NCBI RefSeq assembly: GCF_012396615.1
Contig: NZ_JAAXPV010000015.1
Location: 1-64,000, forward strand
Source of the DNA: Rothia terrae
GTDB taxonomy: Bacteria > Actinomycetota > Actinomycetes > Actinomycetales > Micrococcaceae
DNA: 64,000 nt
Direction: 5' to 3'
Shown one piece after another: positions 54,376 through 63,503 of this stretch. The notes beneath the pieces were generated by a model. It was not told where the DNA came from. It saw nothing but the letters and a program-made list of their open reading frames with translations, and searched no databases. The position numbers and the translations under genes were made by a program. Numbering within the stretch: position 1 is the stretch's first letter; each line of letters starts with the position of its first letter.

Positions 54376-54873
54376 CTAGCGAAAGTGCGGTATGACCGTT
54401 ACAGAGGACAGATCGTGTGCTGCGCGTAACGGTTCCAGTTCGGCGTCCCACGCCTCACCTAAAGCCAGCGAGAATTGCTGGTAAAGCCTTTCGGGGTTGT
54501 TTCCTGCCACTTCATACGCGCGCTTGATATGTTCCTCCGTCAGAACAAAATTACCGGCACGATCTGTATGAATATGAAAAAGTCCCAGAGAGGGTGTGTG
54601 CATCAGCCGAGAAGAGTCTGTGGAGGCAGTACCGTGTTCGGTGACTTCAAACCAAAGGTTCTGCAACTTATACAGCGCTGACGACACCTTGGTTGATGTA
54701 CCTGCAGGGCCTTTCCACGGGATGTTAGCGCACCAGGTTCCCTCGCGTGTTGGTTGAGGTTTCCATCGTATGTTCAGCTTTTCTTCTAATGCTGATTCGC
54801 ATGTCCACTGCACATGCGGTTTAAGTGCAGCGCTCACACAGTGAACGAAGATGATGCCTGAGGTTGTGTTCAC
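54376..54873 (-). CDS. DUF3145 family protein
   Basis: 165 residues, of a family that is found in Actinobacteria near fab genes. Recognisable segments are GIIFVHCVSAALKPHVQWTCESAL, WCANIPWKGPAGTSTKVSSAL and LGLFHIHTDRAGNFVLTEEHI...PLRAAHDLSS. It is cytosolic, without membrane spans. Position behind fabF on the opposite strand suggests a link to lipid metabolism, but no function is known. Confidence 0.88.
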   Translation of the reverse strand: MNTTSGIIFVHCVSAALKPHVQWTCESALEEKLNIRWKPQPTREGTWCANIPWKGPAGTSTKVSSALYKLQNLWFEVTEHGTASTDSSRLMHTPSLGLFHIHTDRAGNFVLTEEHIKRAYEVAGNNPERLYQQFSLALGEAWDAELEPLRAAHDLSSVTVIPHFR

Positions 54874-54897
54874 GAATCCAGCTTTGGTTGGTAATGA

Positions 54898-55884
54898 CTA
54901 GGCACGCGGGTGTGCCCCTGCGTATGTTCCAGCCAGTCTATCAATAGAAACATGGGTGTAGATTTGGGTTGTTGCTAAGGATGAGTGACCTAGTAGCTCC
55001 TGGATGCTTCTGATGTCCGCGCCACCTTCCACGAGGTGAGTAGCCGCTGTGTGACGGAAGACGTGCGCTCCACTGGCATTGGTGTTGTCTAGCTGTCGCA
55101 GTAAACGAGTGAGATCCTCACGTATCTGTCGAGGGTTAGCTCGCTTGCCCTGAGGCCCGATAAAAAGTGCCTCTATAGTTGCAGAAGTTTCGTGAGGAAA
55201 CCACTGCGGACGTCCTCTCATCACCCACTGGTTCAGCGCATCCATCGCCGGTTTGCCAAAGGGTACGACGCGTTCTTTATTGCCTTTGCCGATGACGCGC
55301 ATCGTAAGATTTTCGCGGTCGATACTTGAAAGGTTTAGACCGGTGAGCTCGGAGATGCGCATTCCCGTGGCATAGAGTAGCTCAACCACAGCAATGAGAC
55401 GCAACAACTTTGCATCGCGAGGAGCCAGTTGCAGTTGCTCTTGCAAAGATGTGAGCAAAGTTTCCATGTGTTGTTTACTCAAAACCTCGGGAAGATACTT
55501 GTTTTTTGCAGCTGTTACGAGCGCTAATGAAGGGTTTTGGGTGATGAGCTGTTCTTCTTCTGCCCAGCTAAAGAACGTTCTGAGCGAGGACGCACGTCGC
55601 GCCATAGAGCTTCGGGCAGAGTTCCCTGCGTAATGGGTTCCCAACCATCCGCGCATATGTTCAATGGTGATTTCTTCAAGCTCCATCACGCCGTGGCGTT
55701 TGGCGTAGCCCAAGAGGCTGGTGATGTCTGAAACATAGGCGCGGATGGTTTGTGGTGAACGGTGTTTTTCGTAGGTCAGAAACCTCTCGAAGGCTCTAAC
55801 TGCTTGAACGTAGGCTCTGTGGTAGGCATCTTCAGCGGGCTCGGTCAGCACAAGAGTATCTGGCAATTGTGGTTGCTCAGGCAT
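54898..55884 (-). CDS. xerC: Tyrosine recombinase XerC
   Basis: 328 residues. It resolves chromosome dimers with XerD at dif. The N-terminal SAM-like domain covers about 20-110. The catalytic domain shows Arg in LLYATGMRISEL, Lys in VIGKGNKERVVPFG, HxxR in HVFRHTAATHL, His in LLGHSSLATTQ and the nucleophile Tyr in TQIYTHVS. It is last in the minus-strand block after dprA, 13 bp behind it. No dif site was recognised nearby. Confidence 0.94.
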   Translation of the reverse strand: MPEQPQLPDTLVLTEPAEDAYHRAYVQAVRAFERFLTYEKHRSPQTIRAYVSDITSLLGYAKRHGVMELEEITIEHMRGWLGTHYAGNSARSSMARRASSLRTFFSWAEEEQLITQNPSLALVTAAKNKYLPEVLSKQHMETLLTSLQEQLQLAPRDAKLLRLIAVVELLYATGMRISELTGLNLSSIDRENLTMRVIGKGNKERVVPFGKPAMDALNQWVMRGRPQWFPHETSATIEALFIGPQGKRANPRQIREDLTRLLRQLDNTNASGAHVFRHTAATHLVEGGADIRSIQELLGHSSLATTQIYTHVSIDRLAGTYAGAHPRA

Positions 55885-55897
55885 GGGTCACCGACTT

Positions 55898-57154
55898 TCA
55901 CCGTTGAGTACGCTTATTATTCTTTTTCCATTGTAAGTTGTCAGTATCTTGCACAGCGAGTTCTTGGTGTCTGAGCTTCCCCAGTATTTTCATGACTTCT
56001 CGGGCTGAGTGGCCCGTCACTGAACAAAGCTCTTCAATGGTCATGGTGCGACGTACTGGCAGTGCGTCCCAAATGATTTTTTCACCTTCGCTCAGCGTGT
56101 CTGTAATGTGTCCCTGATTTTCTAGTTCAAAAGCAGTAGTTTGCTGAAGAGCAGTATCTGTGCCCACAAAATTTTGAACCAGCTGATCTGCGTTGGTTAG
56201 TACAGTAGCCAGATTATCGCTGAGCAACCGGTGGCAACCTTCTGAATTGGGGCTAAAAATTGAGCCGGGAACAGCATAGACATCTCGACCAATTTCCATC
56301 GCGTGATGGGCGGTGTTGAGCGCACCGGAGCGCCATCTGGCTTCGACAATGACAGTAGCTCGGGCGAGACCTGCGATGAGCCGGTTACGTTGCAAAAACC
56401 GCCACCGGGTGGGATTTTGTCCAAGCGATACTTCAGAGAAAATCAACCCGTTGTCGATGACCCGCTTCAGCAGGATTTCGTTGTGTTTAGGGTAGAGAGT
56501 ATCTATTCCTCCTGCCATGAGGGCGATGGTGGGCAGCTCTGATGTTCCATTTGCCAGCGCAGACTGGTGTGCCGCAGCGTCGATACCGAATGCGCCACCG
56601 GATATGACTGTCAGCCCTTGGGTTGCTAGGTCCCCGGCTATATGCTGTGTTGCCGTTGTTCCGTAGGCACTGATGTCGCGCGACCCCACCACGGCTACAG
56701 AACGGGATTCTTTGTAGCTTTTCAGTCGTTCTCTCTCGCCCCTGCCCCACAGTGCATAGGGAGCACTGTAGCCAAAGTCGTTTACGCCAGCTGGCCAATC
56801 GGGATCTTCGGGGATGCACACCCATGCACCGATTTTTGACGCGAAATCCATTTCATATTCTGGGGTAGCAACAGCGGCGCGTTTACCCCATCGTGAGATT
56901 TTTTGTTGCAGTGATTCTAGGAAAGCATCTTTGTCTGATGTGATGCTCTCAGCAATCGCCTCTTTGAGGTGTTTATCGTTTAAGGTAGCTGATCCACGAA
57001 GTAGCGCAGCAGGTAAGCACGGGCCAAAATTCTCAGTCAGATGCTGAATAGTTGGGTCCTCTGGGTCTGCGCAGCGCATCAGCGTTATTCGCGCTAGTCG
57101 TTTGTCATCAAACGATTGGTGCTCTGATGTGAGTAAGAATGAAGGATTGCTCAT
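55898..57154 (-). CDS. dprA: DNA processing protein DprA
   Basis: 418 residues from ATG 57154 (MSNPSFLLTSEHQ), with GAAAGA upstream; nine extra codons reach 57181. DprA protects incoming single-stranded DNA and loads RecA during natural transformation. The Rossmann-like core is marked by VAVVGSRDISAYGT, GLTVISGGAFGIDAAAH and GGIDTLYPKHNE. A C-terminal winged-helix-like region (DALPVRRTMTIEELCSVTGHS) is present. Next to yifB (comM) and xerC. Confidence 0.95.
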   Translation of the reverse strand: MSNPSFLLTSEHQSFDDKRLARITLMRCADPEDPTIQHLTENFGPCLPAALLRGSATLNDKHLKEAIAESITSDKDAFLESLQQKISRWGKRAAVATPEYEMDFASKIGAWVCIPEDPDWPAGVNDFGYSAPYALWGRGERERLKSYKESRSVAVVGSRDISAYGTTATQHIAGDLATQGLTVISGGAFGIDAAAHQSALANGTSELPTIALMAGGIDTLYPKHNEILLKRVIDNGLIFSEVSLGQNPTRWRFLQRNRLIAGLARATVIVEARWRSGALNTAHHAMEIGRDVYAVPGSIFSPNSEGCHRLLSDNLATVLTNADQLVQNFVGTDTALQQTTAFELENQGHITDTLSEGEKIIWDALPVRRTMTIEELCSVTGHSAREVMKILGKLRHQELAVQDTDNLQWKKNNKRTQR

Positions 57155-57196
57155 AGTGGTTCTTTCGTCTTTTGGTTTCACCAGCTTCCCAGCTGT

Positions 57197-58735
57197 TTAC
57201 TGGGCGCTTGTCGCCATGTGCCTGAAGTACAGTGCTAAGTCAAGGTGATCACTCGTAGGCGAGGTAGCACCTTCTAAATCAGCGATCGTCCATGCTGTTC
57301 GCAGTACGCGGTCGTAGCCTCGGGCTGTTAGTTTTCCTTGATCCATCGAGGCAGAAAGCTCCCGGGTGAGCTTAGAATCTAGTTTGAGTGGGCCTCTGAG
57401 AACTTTCCCGTTGGTATCAGCATTTGTCAGTAATCCAAATGGTTTCAATCGTTCTTGTTGCGCAGCTCGGGCTTGCTTTACTCTCTCTTTGATAGATCTA
57501 CTTGGTTCGTTGTTATTAGAAGTTGCAAGCTCTACGGATGAAACCTTAGGGACTGTAATTTGCAAATCGATGCGATCAAGAAGTGGGCCTGAAAGCTTGC
57601 CGAAATAAGCACGTCGTTCTCTTGATGAACAAGTACAGTGCAACCCGCGTCCGGTGTTCAGACCGCAGGGGCAAGGGTTGCAGGCGAGCACCAGCTGAAA
57701 GCGCGCCGGATACTTGGCTTGTGCGGCTGCTCTGTCCAGGACGATTTCTCCGCTTTCTAGAGGCTGACGCAGTGCATCTAACACCGTTCTTTTGAACTCC
57801 GGGGCTTCATCTAAAAAGAGAACGCCGCGGTGAGCTTTTGAGACACTTCCCGGGCGTGGGATGCCGGTGCCTCCGCCCAAAATAGCGGGGGCCGAAGCAC
57901 TGTGGTGAGGAGCCTCAAAAGGAGGTATGCGAATCAGTTCTTTGTACTGTCCTCCGCCGGAGGAGAGGGAATGAATAGCTGTTACTTCCATCGCGCTGTG
58001 GTCATCGAGTTCCGGCAGAATTCCGGTTAGCCGTTCGGCCAGCATCGTTTTACCTGAGCCGGGAGGACCGTTGAGCAGCAGATGGTGACCACCAGCCGCA
58101 GCGATTTCTAGAGCGAGGCGTCCTTCGCTTTGGCCAGCAACGTCTGCCATATCGGGGGCTAGTTGCAGATTGGGGGCGGAATGGGGTTTAGCTTTTTCTA
58201 CTGTCTTGGGATATTTCACTGTATGGGCATCTGCACCGAGGGCAACAAAAACTTCAGCTAAACAGCTAAATCCGCTGATGGATGCGCCGCTGACCAATTG
58301 AGCTTCTTCAACGTTTTCTGCAGGTACGACCACCGACTCAAAACCAGCATCAACGGCAGCTTTTACAGCGGGCAGGATTCCAGGAACCGATCGGATAGAC
58401 CCATCTAACCCTAGCTCACCCAGGTATACGGTCTTTCCACTGTGTTTGATCTCCCCCGCTGCCTGGAGCGCAGCGACCACCATAGCAAGATCAAAAGCTG
58501 ATCCCTTTTTGGGCAGTGTTGCCGGTGTCAGGTTGACGGTAACTTTATGCTGCGGCAACGGAATCCCAGAGTTTTTGGTCGCTGAGCGGACGCGGTCTTT
58601 TGATTCGTTCAAGGCAGCATCCGGTAATCCCAAAAGAACGAAGCCGGGCAACGCATTTGAAATATCGGCTTCTACTTCAACCATGTGACCGGTAATCCCA
58701 ACCAGCGCAACGGAGTATGTACGGGCAAAACTCAT
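57197..58735 (-). CDS. comM: YifB/ComM-family Mg-chelatase-like AAA+ ATPase
   Basis: 512 residues. ComM is a hexameric helicase that aids branch migration during transformation. The N-terminal lon-like region (VGITGHMVEVEADISNALPGF, LTPATLPKKGSAFDLAM) is followed by AAA+ motifs: Walker A NGPPGSGKT, Walker B GVLFLDEAPEFKR and the arginine-finger region NPCPCGLN with a zinc-like CPCG...C. It starts three bases after the yraN stop and is followed by dprA, so the two likely act in DNA uptake and recombination. Confidence 0.93.
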   Translation of the reverse strand: MSFARTYSVALVGITGHMVEVEADISNALPGFVLLGLPDAALNESKDRVRSATKNSGIPLPQHKVTVNLTPATLPKKGSAFDLAMVVAALQAAGEIKHSGKTVYLGELGLDGSIRSVPGILPAVKAAVDAGFESVVVPAENVEEAQLVSGASISGFSCLAEVFVALGADAHTVKYPKTVEKAKPHSAPNLQLAPDMADVAGQSEGRLALEIAAAGGHHLLLNGPPGSGKTMLAERLTGILPELDDHSAMEVTAIHSLSSGGGQYKELIRIPPFEAPHHSASAPAILGGGTGIPRPGSVSKAHRGVLFLDEAPEFKRTVLDALRQPLESGEIVLDRAAAQAKYPARFQLVLACNPCPCGLNTGRGLHCTCSSRERRAYFGKLSGPLLDRIDLQITVPKVSSVELATSNNNEPSRSIKERVKQARAAQQERLKPFGLLTNADTNGKVLRGPLKLDSKLTRELSASMDQGKLTARGYDRVLRTAWTIADLEGATSPTSDHLDLALYFRHMATSAQ

Positions 58736-58738
58736 GGT

Positions 58739-59122
58739 TTACGCCACCGCCTGCAAATGTTCAAACGTGAAATTCTCAGGTGTTCCCGTAATTGCTACAG
58801 CATCAATTCTCATACTCAAAAAGTCGGTTGTTTCTTTATGAGTACACCACGAATATGCCAGAAATTTCAGGCGCTTAGCTTTATCTGCTGTGATAGCTTC
58901 GAAAGGGTGACCGAAGCTATCGGTTGTTCTGGTCTTGACTTCGACGAACACCAGATTCATCTCAGCATCTAAGGCGACGATATCAATCTCGCCTTTGAAG
59001 GTTTCCATGCCCTCGACAGGCTCCGGCCGCCAGTTGCGCTGGATGATACTAAAACCGTGCTGTTGCAAAACGACGGCAGCTAAGTCTTCGCCCCAGCGTC
59101 CTACATGGGTGTGAGTTCGCAT
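58739..59122 (-). CDS. YraN/UPF0102 nuclease-fold protein
   Basis: 127 residues from ATG 59122 (MRTHTHVGRWGEDLAAVVL), with AAAGGA upstream. It has the PD-(D/E)xK fold of the UPF0102 family. GEIDIVALD and LVFVEVKTRT form the catalytic pattern D-ExK. It is tied to comM in many bacteria, suggesting DNA recombination or repair, but the substrate is unknown. The 14 codons upstream of the chosen start are unlike the family. Confidence 0.9.
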   Translation of the reverse strand: MRTHTHVGRWGEDLAAVVLQQHGFSIIQRNWRPEPVEGMETFKGEIDIVALDAEMNLVFVEVKTRTTDSFGHPFEAITADKAKRLKFLAYSWCTHKETTDFLSMRIDAVAITGTPENFTFEHLQAVA

Positions 59123-59206
59123 CACAGTGGTTCCTTTACTTTTACTTGTTCTCTCACCCAAGTTTTATCGCAAAGAATCTCAGCTCAACTCACTTTTTGT
59201 AAATCT

Positions 59207-59274
59207 GTGGATAAAACACCGCTTTAAATGAGTTATCCCTATAAGACGGTGTCCACAGTTGGCGTGTGTCCACA
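59207..59274. promoter_or_regulatory. Second group of DnaA-box-like 9-mers
   Basis: TGTGGATAA (59207-59215) is the exact reverse complement of TTATCCACA. GTGTCCACA occurs at 59249-59257 and again at 59266-59274, each one base from the actinobacterial TTGTCCACA. It lies in the spacer between yraN and the DUF2469 gene. Confidence 0.45.
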
Positions 59275-59301
59275 ATCTTGATCAATCAGCCAGAAGAAAC
59301 A

Positions 59302-59335
59302 AAAAGCCCCTGTCGGTGATGAGACAGGAGCTTTT
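59302..59335 (-). terminator. Terminator of the DUF2469 gene
   Basis: AAAAGCCCCTGTC (59302-59314) pairs with GACAGGAGCTTTT (59323-59335) with one wobble. On the minus strand it ends in GGGGCTTTTTG, just after the stop at 59341. Confidence 0.85.
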
Positions 59336-59340
59336 AAAAC

Positions 59341-59673
59341 TTATGAGGGCGGTGGAAAATCTGGCATATCTGGAATAGTGAGATCTTCTCGCTCACTTTT
59401 TTCCTCGACATTGACATCGTTCAGAGAATACACGTGGACGCTTTTGACAAAACGAGATTTGCGGAAAATATCCCATACCCACACATCGTTCATGGTTACA
59501 TCAAAGTACAGGGAGTCCCCCGCAGTTTTGGGAGTAACCTCTACCTTGTTAGCCAGGTAAAATCGGCGGTCTGTTTCAACGATATAAGAGAAGAGATCTG
59601 AGACTTCTTTGTACTCGTTGTACAAAGCCATCTGCGACTCTGTCTCGTAGTTTTCAAGTTCCTCGTTACTCAT
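59341..59673 (-). CDS. DUF2469 family protein
   Basis: 110 residues, small and acidic. Recognisable by LENYETESQMALYNEYKEVSDLFSYIVETDRRFYLAN and SLYFDVTMNDVWVWDIFRKSRFVKSV. It is conserved in Actinobacteria behind rnhB. Its ATG overlaps the rnhB stop as ATGA. Function unknown. Confidence 0.93.
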   Translation of the reverse strand: MSNEELENYETESQMALYNEYKEVSDLFSYIVETDRRFYLANKVEVTPKTAGDSLYFDVTMNDVWVWDIFRKSRFVKSVHVYSLNDVNVEEKSEREDLTIPDMPDFPPPS

Positions 59674-60437
59674 AACCCTAGTTTCGCTCGGTTAATATGT
59701 GCGGTGTGTAATTGTTCAGGGGTAACACCTAAATTCCATGACAGACGGTGAAGTACCGTCGGACCTGATTCATCTAAAGAAGCTCGGTGGACTGAGCTAC
59801 CGTACCCTTTATTCTTGTTCCACTCGTACTGAGGATATTGGGGGTGAAGCTGATCCATGAGAGTATCGCGTTCAACCTTTGCCACCACAGACGCCGCGGC
59901 AATAGATGCGCAGATAAAGTCGCCTTTGATGACGGTCTGAACAGGTAAATCGTAGGGCGAACGGCCTTTCCAAGCATCTGCCAATAATTGCTGATAAAGC
60001 TGTTCTTTGTCGTCCAATGCCCCCAGCAAATCAGGTTCAGGTGATGTCAGCCAATCGTGTTTGCCATCCAGCAAAACAAAGTCAGGACGCGCCCCGGCAG
60101 CAACTACCTGAGCCATTGCACGCTGAGCTGCCAGACGCAGGGCTAATGTCATTCCTAATACATCAATTTCACCGGGCTGAGTGTGCCCAACTGCGGTTTT
60201 CGCCCACTCGCGAATCTGCGGTGCCATGTCTTGACGAACCTTAGCTGATAAAGCTTTGGAATCAATAAGTCCTTCAATAACCAAAGAATGCTCAGCAGAA
60301 ACCACGGCAACCCCGACGCTAACCGGTCCGGCGAGCGAACCGCGTCCTACTTCATCAATACCGGCAATCTGGGTAAATCCGCGTGCAAAGATCGACTTCT
60401 CAGTCTCTAGCGTCGCACCCGAAACTTGTTTTGGCAT
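59670..60437 (-). CDS. rnhB: Ribonuclease HII
   Basis: 255 residues. It cuts RNA in RNA-DNA hybrids, including single ribonucleotides in DNA. The active site DEVGRGSLAGPV is near 25-36, followed by DSKALSAKVRQ, and the family residue SVVAKVERDTLMD is present. The C terminus GVTPEQLHTAH... is ordinary. Its start codon shares one base with the lepB stop (TAATG). Confidence 0.95.
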   Translation of the reverse strand: MPKQVSGATLETEKSIFARGFTQIAGIDEVGRGSLAGPVSVGVAVVSAEHSLVIEGLIDSKALSAKVRQDMAPQIREWAKTAVGHTQPGEIDVLGMTLALRLAAQRAMAQVVAAGARPDFVLLDGKHDWLTSPEPDLLGALDDKEQLYQQLLADAWKGRSPYDLPVQTVIKGDFICASIAAASVVAKVERDTLMDQLHPQYPQYEWNKNKGYGSSVHRASLDESGPTVLHRLSWNLGVTPEQLHTAHINRAKLGL

Positions 60438-61186
60438 TACTGGCCCGCAGGTACGTTAGCAAATACGTCGGATGCACCGTGCACAAACTTGAAATGATCA
60501 AGAGGCCACGCCACCACAAAAACTTCACCCACAACATCGCTGTCGTTCACAAAAGCGGTGTTCTGTTCAATGTGGTAGCGAGAGTCAGCTGAATTGCTTC
60601 GGTTATCACCCATCACAAAGTATGAATTTTCAGGAACGATCACATCGAAAGGAATCTCTGAAGGTGCTACGCCTTCGCGAAGATAAGGTTCATCAATAGC
60701 CTGACCATTGACGGTCACCTTGCCATCGGCGTTGCAACATACCACGCGGTCACCGCCCACACCAATGACTCGCTTGACCAAATAATTCTGCGAAGAATCA
60801 GGCAACACACCAATGAAAGACAGTGCGTTTCGCACAGGATTCTGCGAAGTTTCAGATTCAGGCATCCAGTTCTGGGTATCTTCAAAAACAATAATGTCAC
60901 CGCGTTCAGCTTCGCCAAACATAGAACCAGCAACATTCACAAATACGCGGTCGTTAATCTCAAGGGTATTGAGCATAGACCCCGACGGAATGAAGAATCC
61001 GCGAATGATGAAAGATTTTAAAACAAACGCAATCAGCAACGCATAAAAAATAATGAGCAGAAACTCTTTGACTTGCTCACCAAAAGTTTGGGGCTTTTTC
61101 TGCTTCTTAGAGCCGCTTGCCTCTTCAGGAGTTACGCCACTTGCGGGTGCAGGTTCGTTCAGCGGGTTGTGTGCTGTAGAGGCCAT
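60437..61186 (-). CDS. lepB: Signal peptidase I, first of two
   Basis: 249 residues. It removes signal peptides on the outer face of the membrane. A single N-terminal membrane anchor (FLLIIFYALLIAFVLKSFII) follows a charged cytosolic tail. The serine nucleophile is Ser70 in PSGSML and the general base is Lys138 in YLVKRVIG. GDNRSNSADSR (box E) is intact. The adjacent upstream paralogue shares the catalytic boxes but is diverged. The frame overlaps rnhB. Confidence 0.94.
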   Translation of the reverse strand: MASTAHNPLNEPAPASGVTPEEASGSKKQKKPQTFGEQVKEFLLIIFYALLIAFVLKSFIIRGFFIPSGSMLNTLEINDRVFVNVAGSMFGEAERGDIIVFEDTQNWMPESETSQNPVRNALSFIGVLPDSSQNYLVKRVIGVGGDRVVCCNADGKVTVNGQAIDEPYLREGVAPSEIPFDVIVPENSYFVMGDNRSNSADSRYHIEQNTAFVNDSDVVGEVFVVAWPLDHFKFVHGASDVFANVPAGQ

Positions 61187-61252
61187 AATCTATGAGTGCT
61201 TTCTGTTGGGAAGCGGGTAACGCGTCCATTGTAACCGGGCAAGGTGTGAAAT

Positions 61253-61933
61253 TTACTGAGTATTGGCTTGTGATTCAATGCGTCCAGCACGATTAAGTGG
61301 CCAAATAATGCGGGTGGGTTCGCCGATAATCTTTTCGGTTTTAATAAATCCTCCGCCGGGGGCACCGATGAGTGCTCTAGAATCAATTGAAACACTACGG
61401 TGGTCGCCCATCACCCAGATGCGTCCCTCTGGCACAGTAACAGTAAAACGATCAGTCGATGCGACATCAGTGCCAAAGATATACGGTTCATCTTGGGGTA
61501 CACCATTAACTATGAGCTTGCCGTTCGCATCGCAACAGGCAACCGTATCTCCAGCAACACCGATAACGCGCTTGACATATACAGTGTCTGATCCAGCTAG
61601 ACCAGCCCACTGCCCTGCCTCTTTGAGAGGGTTGCGCAAAAAGGCGTTACCCGGAACATATTTATTAAAAGAGCCGGTGCCATCAAAAACTACGATATCG
61701 CCGCGCTCAATATCGCTCGTGTGTCCGGTAGGGTTCACCAGGATGCGGTCACCCGGCTCGAGCGCCGGCTGCATTGAATCCGATGGAATGTAATAGAGAT
61801 CTACGATGAAAGTTCTGATAACGACCAGAGCTACAAATGCTAAAAGTGCCGCAATAGCAAGCAGGCGCCAACCCCTAACAAAGGGCTGACGCCTGCCTTC
61901 TACGGGCTTTGCTTGATCAAAAGCATCGCTCAT
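61253..61933 (-). CDS. lepB: Signal peptidase I, second of two
   Basis: 226 residues from ATG 61933 (MSDAFDQAKPVEGRRQ); extra codons upstream overlap rplS. The membrane anchor LLAIAALLAFVALVVIRTFIV is followed by Ser53 in PSDSMQ, Lys121 in VKRVIG and GDHRSVSIDSR. The Asp for Gly between the two serines (SDSM in place of SGSM) is common in Gram-positive enzymes. It lies 13 bp after rplS. Why two forms are kept is unknown; different substrate sets are likely. Confidence 0.93.
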   Translation of the reverse strand: MSDAFDQAKPVEGRRQPFVRGWRLLAIAALLAFVALVVIRTFIVDLYYIPSDSMQPALEPGDRILVNPTGHTSDIERGDIVVFDGTGSFNKYVPGNAFLRNPLKEAGQWAGLAGSDTVYVKRVIGVAGDTVACCDANGKLIVNGVPQDEPYIFGTDVASTDRFTVTVPEGRIWVMGDHRSVSIDSRALIGAPGGGFIKTEKIIGEPTRIIWPLNRAGRIESQANTQ

Positions 61934-61946
61934 AGAAACGAAAAAT

Positions 61947-62294
61947 TTAGCTTTCGCGCTTTTCGCGGATGCGAGCTGCCTTACCGTGGCGATCACGCAT
62001 GTAGTACAGCTTCGCACGGCGTACGTCACCGCGGGTCAACAGTTCGATCTTTTCGATAACGGGTGAGTGAACCGGGAAGGTACGCTCTACGCCAACGCCG
62101 AATGAAACCTTGCGGATGGTGAAGGTTTCGCGAACACCTGCGCCCTGACGACCTACAACGTAGCCCTTGAAGACCTGAACACGTGAGCGGTTACCTTCAA
62201 CGATGTTTACGTGAACGTTGAGGGTGTCGCCGGGTGCGAAGTCAGGAACGTCGTTGCGAAGTGACTTGTTGTCAATGAAGTCAAGAGTCTGCAT
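61947..62294 (-). CDS. rplS: Ribosomal protein L19
   Basis: 115 residues from ATG 62294 ([19 protein letters not shown]). It forms part of the 50S face near the 30S bridge. The segments [32 protein letters not shown] and [44 protein letters not shown] are diagnostic. The TTG or ATG further upstream is not needed. A 312-bp gene-free leader precedes it. Confidence 0.97.
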   Translation of the reverse strand: MQTLDFIDNKSLRNDVPDFAPGDTLNVHVNIVEGNRSRVQVFKGYVVGRQGAGVRETFTIRKVSFGVGVERTFPVHSPVIEKIELLTRGDVRRAKLYYMRDRHGKAARIREKRES

Positions 62295-62606
62295 TGAGTT
62301 ATCTCCATGGGTTATCTGCCGCAGGTCAAATAGCCCATACATGCGACGGCACAATGTCTGAGTCAAAACGCTAGGTTTTGAAGACTGATGTTGCACCGAA
62401 GAGGTTTTCTACTTACCCCCTGTATTTGACAGTGAGGTAAGGCTCTTGCGTGTTGTGGCCGCTCTTCCCCCTACGGCAGGGGCGTACCCACACAAGAACA
62501 CAATCTAAAATTATGGCACAGCTGTGGAGCTTTAGCCAGAACTTTACTGCTTTGAAACACCCGGTCTTGAATGATGCGTTCATCACGCGCCGGTTAGGTG
62601 TGAGCC
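62295..62606 (-). other. Gene-free 312-bp leader between trmD and rplS
   Basis: Only a small hairpin CCCCT/AGGGG (62468-62472 with 62478-62482) stands out. A promoter and leader for rplS are possible. No known L19 leader structure was recognised by eye. Confidence 0.5.
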
Positions 62607-63503
62607 TTATTGCTTGGTCTCAGCAGGCTGCACCTGAGCCTTACGAGCCGCATCCTCAGCTACTCGGCGTTCATGGGCGATGCGTCGGGCCTCTTTTTCT
62701 ACCCTGTTGCGCTGTGCCCTCAGCTCGTTGAGAAGCTTTCGATCTTTTTTGTCCCACCCGTCTTCAGGGTAGGTTTCGATCATGTCAAAACGCCGCGCAA
62801 AGGTACGCTCAATTTGTTGGTCGCGACGCCAGCGAGCAATAGCAGCGTGATTTCCCGAGAGCAGGACGGCAGGTACTTCCCGCTCTCTCCACACCGAGGG
62901 CTTGGTGTACACCGGGTACTCGAGTAACCCACCGGTATGAGATTCTTCGTCTAAGGATTCAGGGTTGCCCATCGCCCCGGGAATCAAACGGGTTACGGCT
63001 TCAATCATTGCCATGACGGCAACCTCTCCCCCGTAAAGCACATAGTCGCCCAAAGACACGGGCATCACACGAAAATGATCTTCTGCCCAATTCAGCACGC
63101 GTTCATCGATACCCTCATAACGAGCGGGAGCAAAAACAATATGATGTTCTTGCTCTGCTAGTTCATAGGCCTTTGCTTGGTTAAAGACCTTGCCAGCGGG
63201 TGAAGGAACAATTAGCAAAGGGCGTGCGTCATGAGGTTCTGCATCCGCAGTAACAGCGGGTTGGTTGGAGAGCGCAGAATTCAAAATGGAGTCTAATGCC
63301 AGCCCCCATGGTTCTGCTTTCATGACCATGCCCGCTCCCCCTCCGTAAGGGGTATCATCCACAGTCTTGTGACGGTCGAACGCAAAATCTCGTAGATTGT
63401 GCAAGTTCAACTGCACCAACCCAGATTCCTGCGCCTTGCCTAGCAAGGACAGACGCAATGGCTCTAGATACTCCGGAAAGATAGTGACGACATCGTAGCG
63501 CAC
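62607..63503 (-). CDS. trmD: tRNA (guanine-N1)-methyltransferase
   Basis: 298 residues. It methylates G37 next to the anticodon. The N terminus [16 protein letters not shown], then [14 protein letters not shown], the SAM trefoil knot ([10 protein letters not shown]-like [34 protein letters not shown]) and the [20 protein letters not shown] substrate-binding stretch are all clear. A Lys/Arg/Ala-rich C-terminal extension of about 50 residues is added. The start follows the rimM stop directly. Confidence 0.97.
   Translation of the reverse strand: MRYDVVTIFPEYLEPLRLSLLGKAQESGLVQLNLHNLRDFAFDRHKTVDDTPYGGGAGMVMKAEPWGLALDSILNSALSNQPAVTADAEPHDARPLLIVPSPAGKVFNQAKAYELAEQEHHIVFAPARYEGIDERVLNWAEDHFRVMPVSLGDYVLYGGEVAVMAMIEAVTRLIPGAMGNPESLDEESHTGGLLEYPVYTKPSVWREREVPAVLLSGNHAAIARWRRDQQIERTFARRFDMIETYPEDGWDKKDRKLLNELRAQRNRVEKEARRIAHERRVAEDAARKAQVQPAETKQ

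Noticed and set aside
60437-61933. Recent lepB duplication
   Set aside because: The two genes differ widely outside the catalytic boxes, so it is old.
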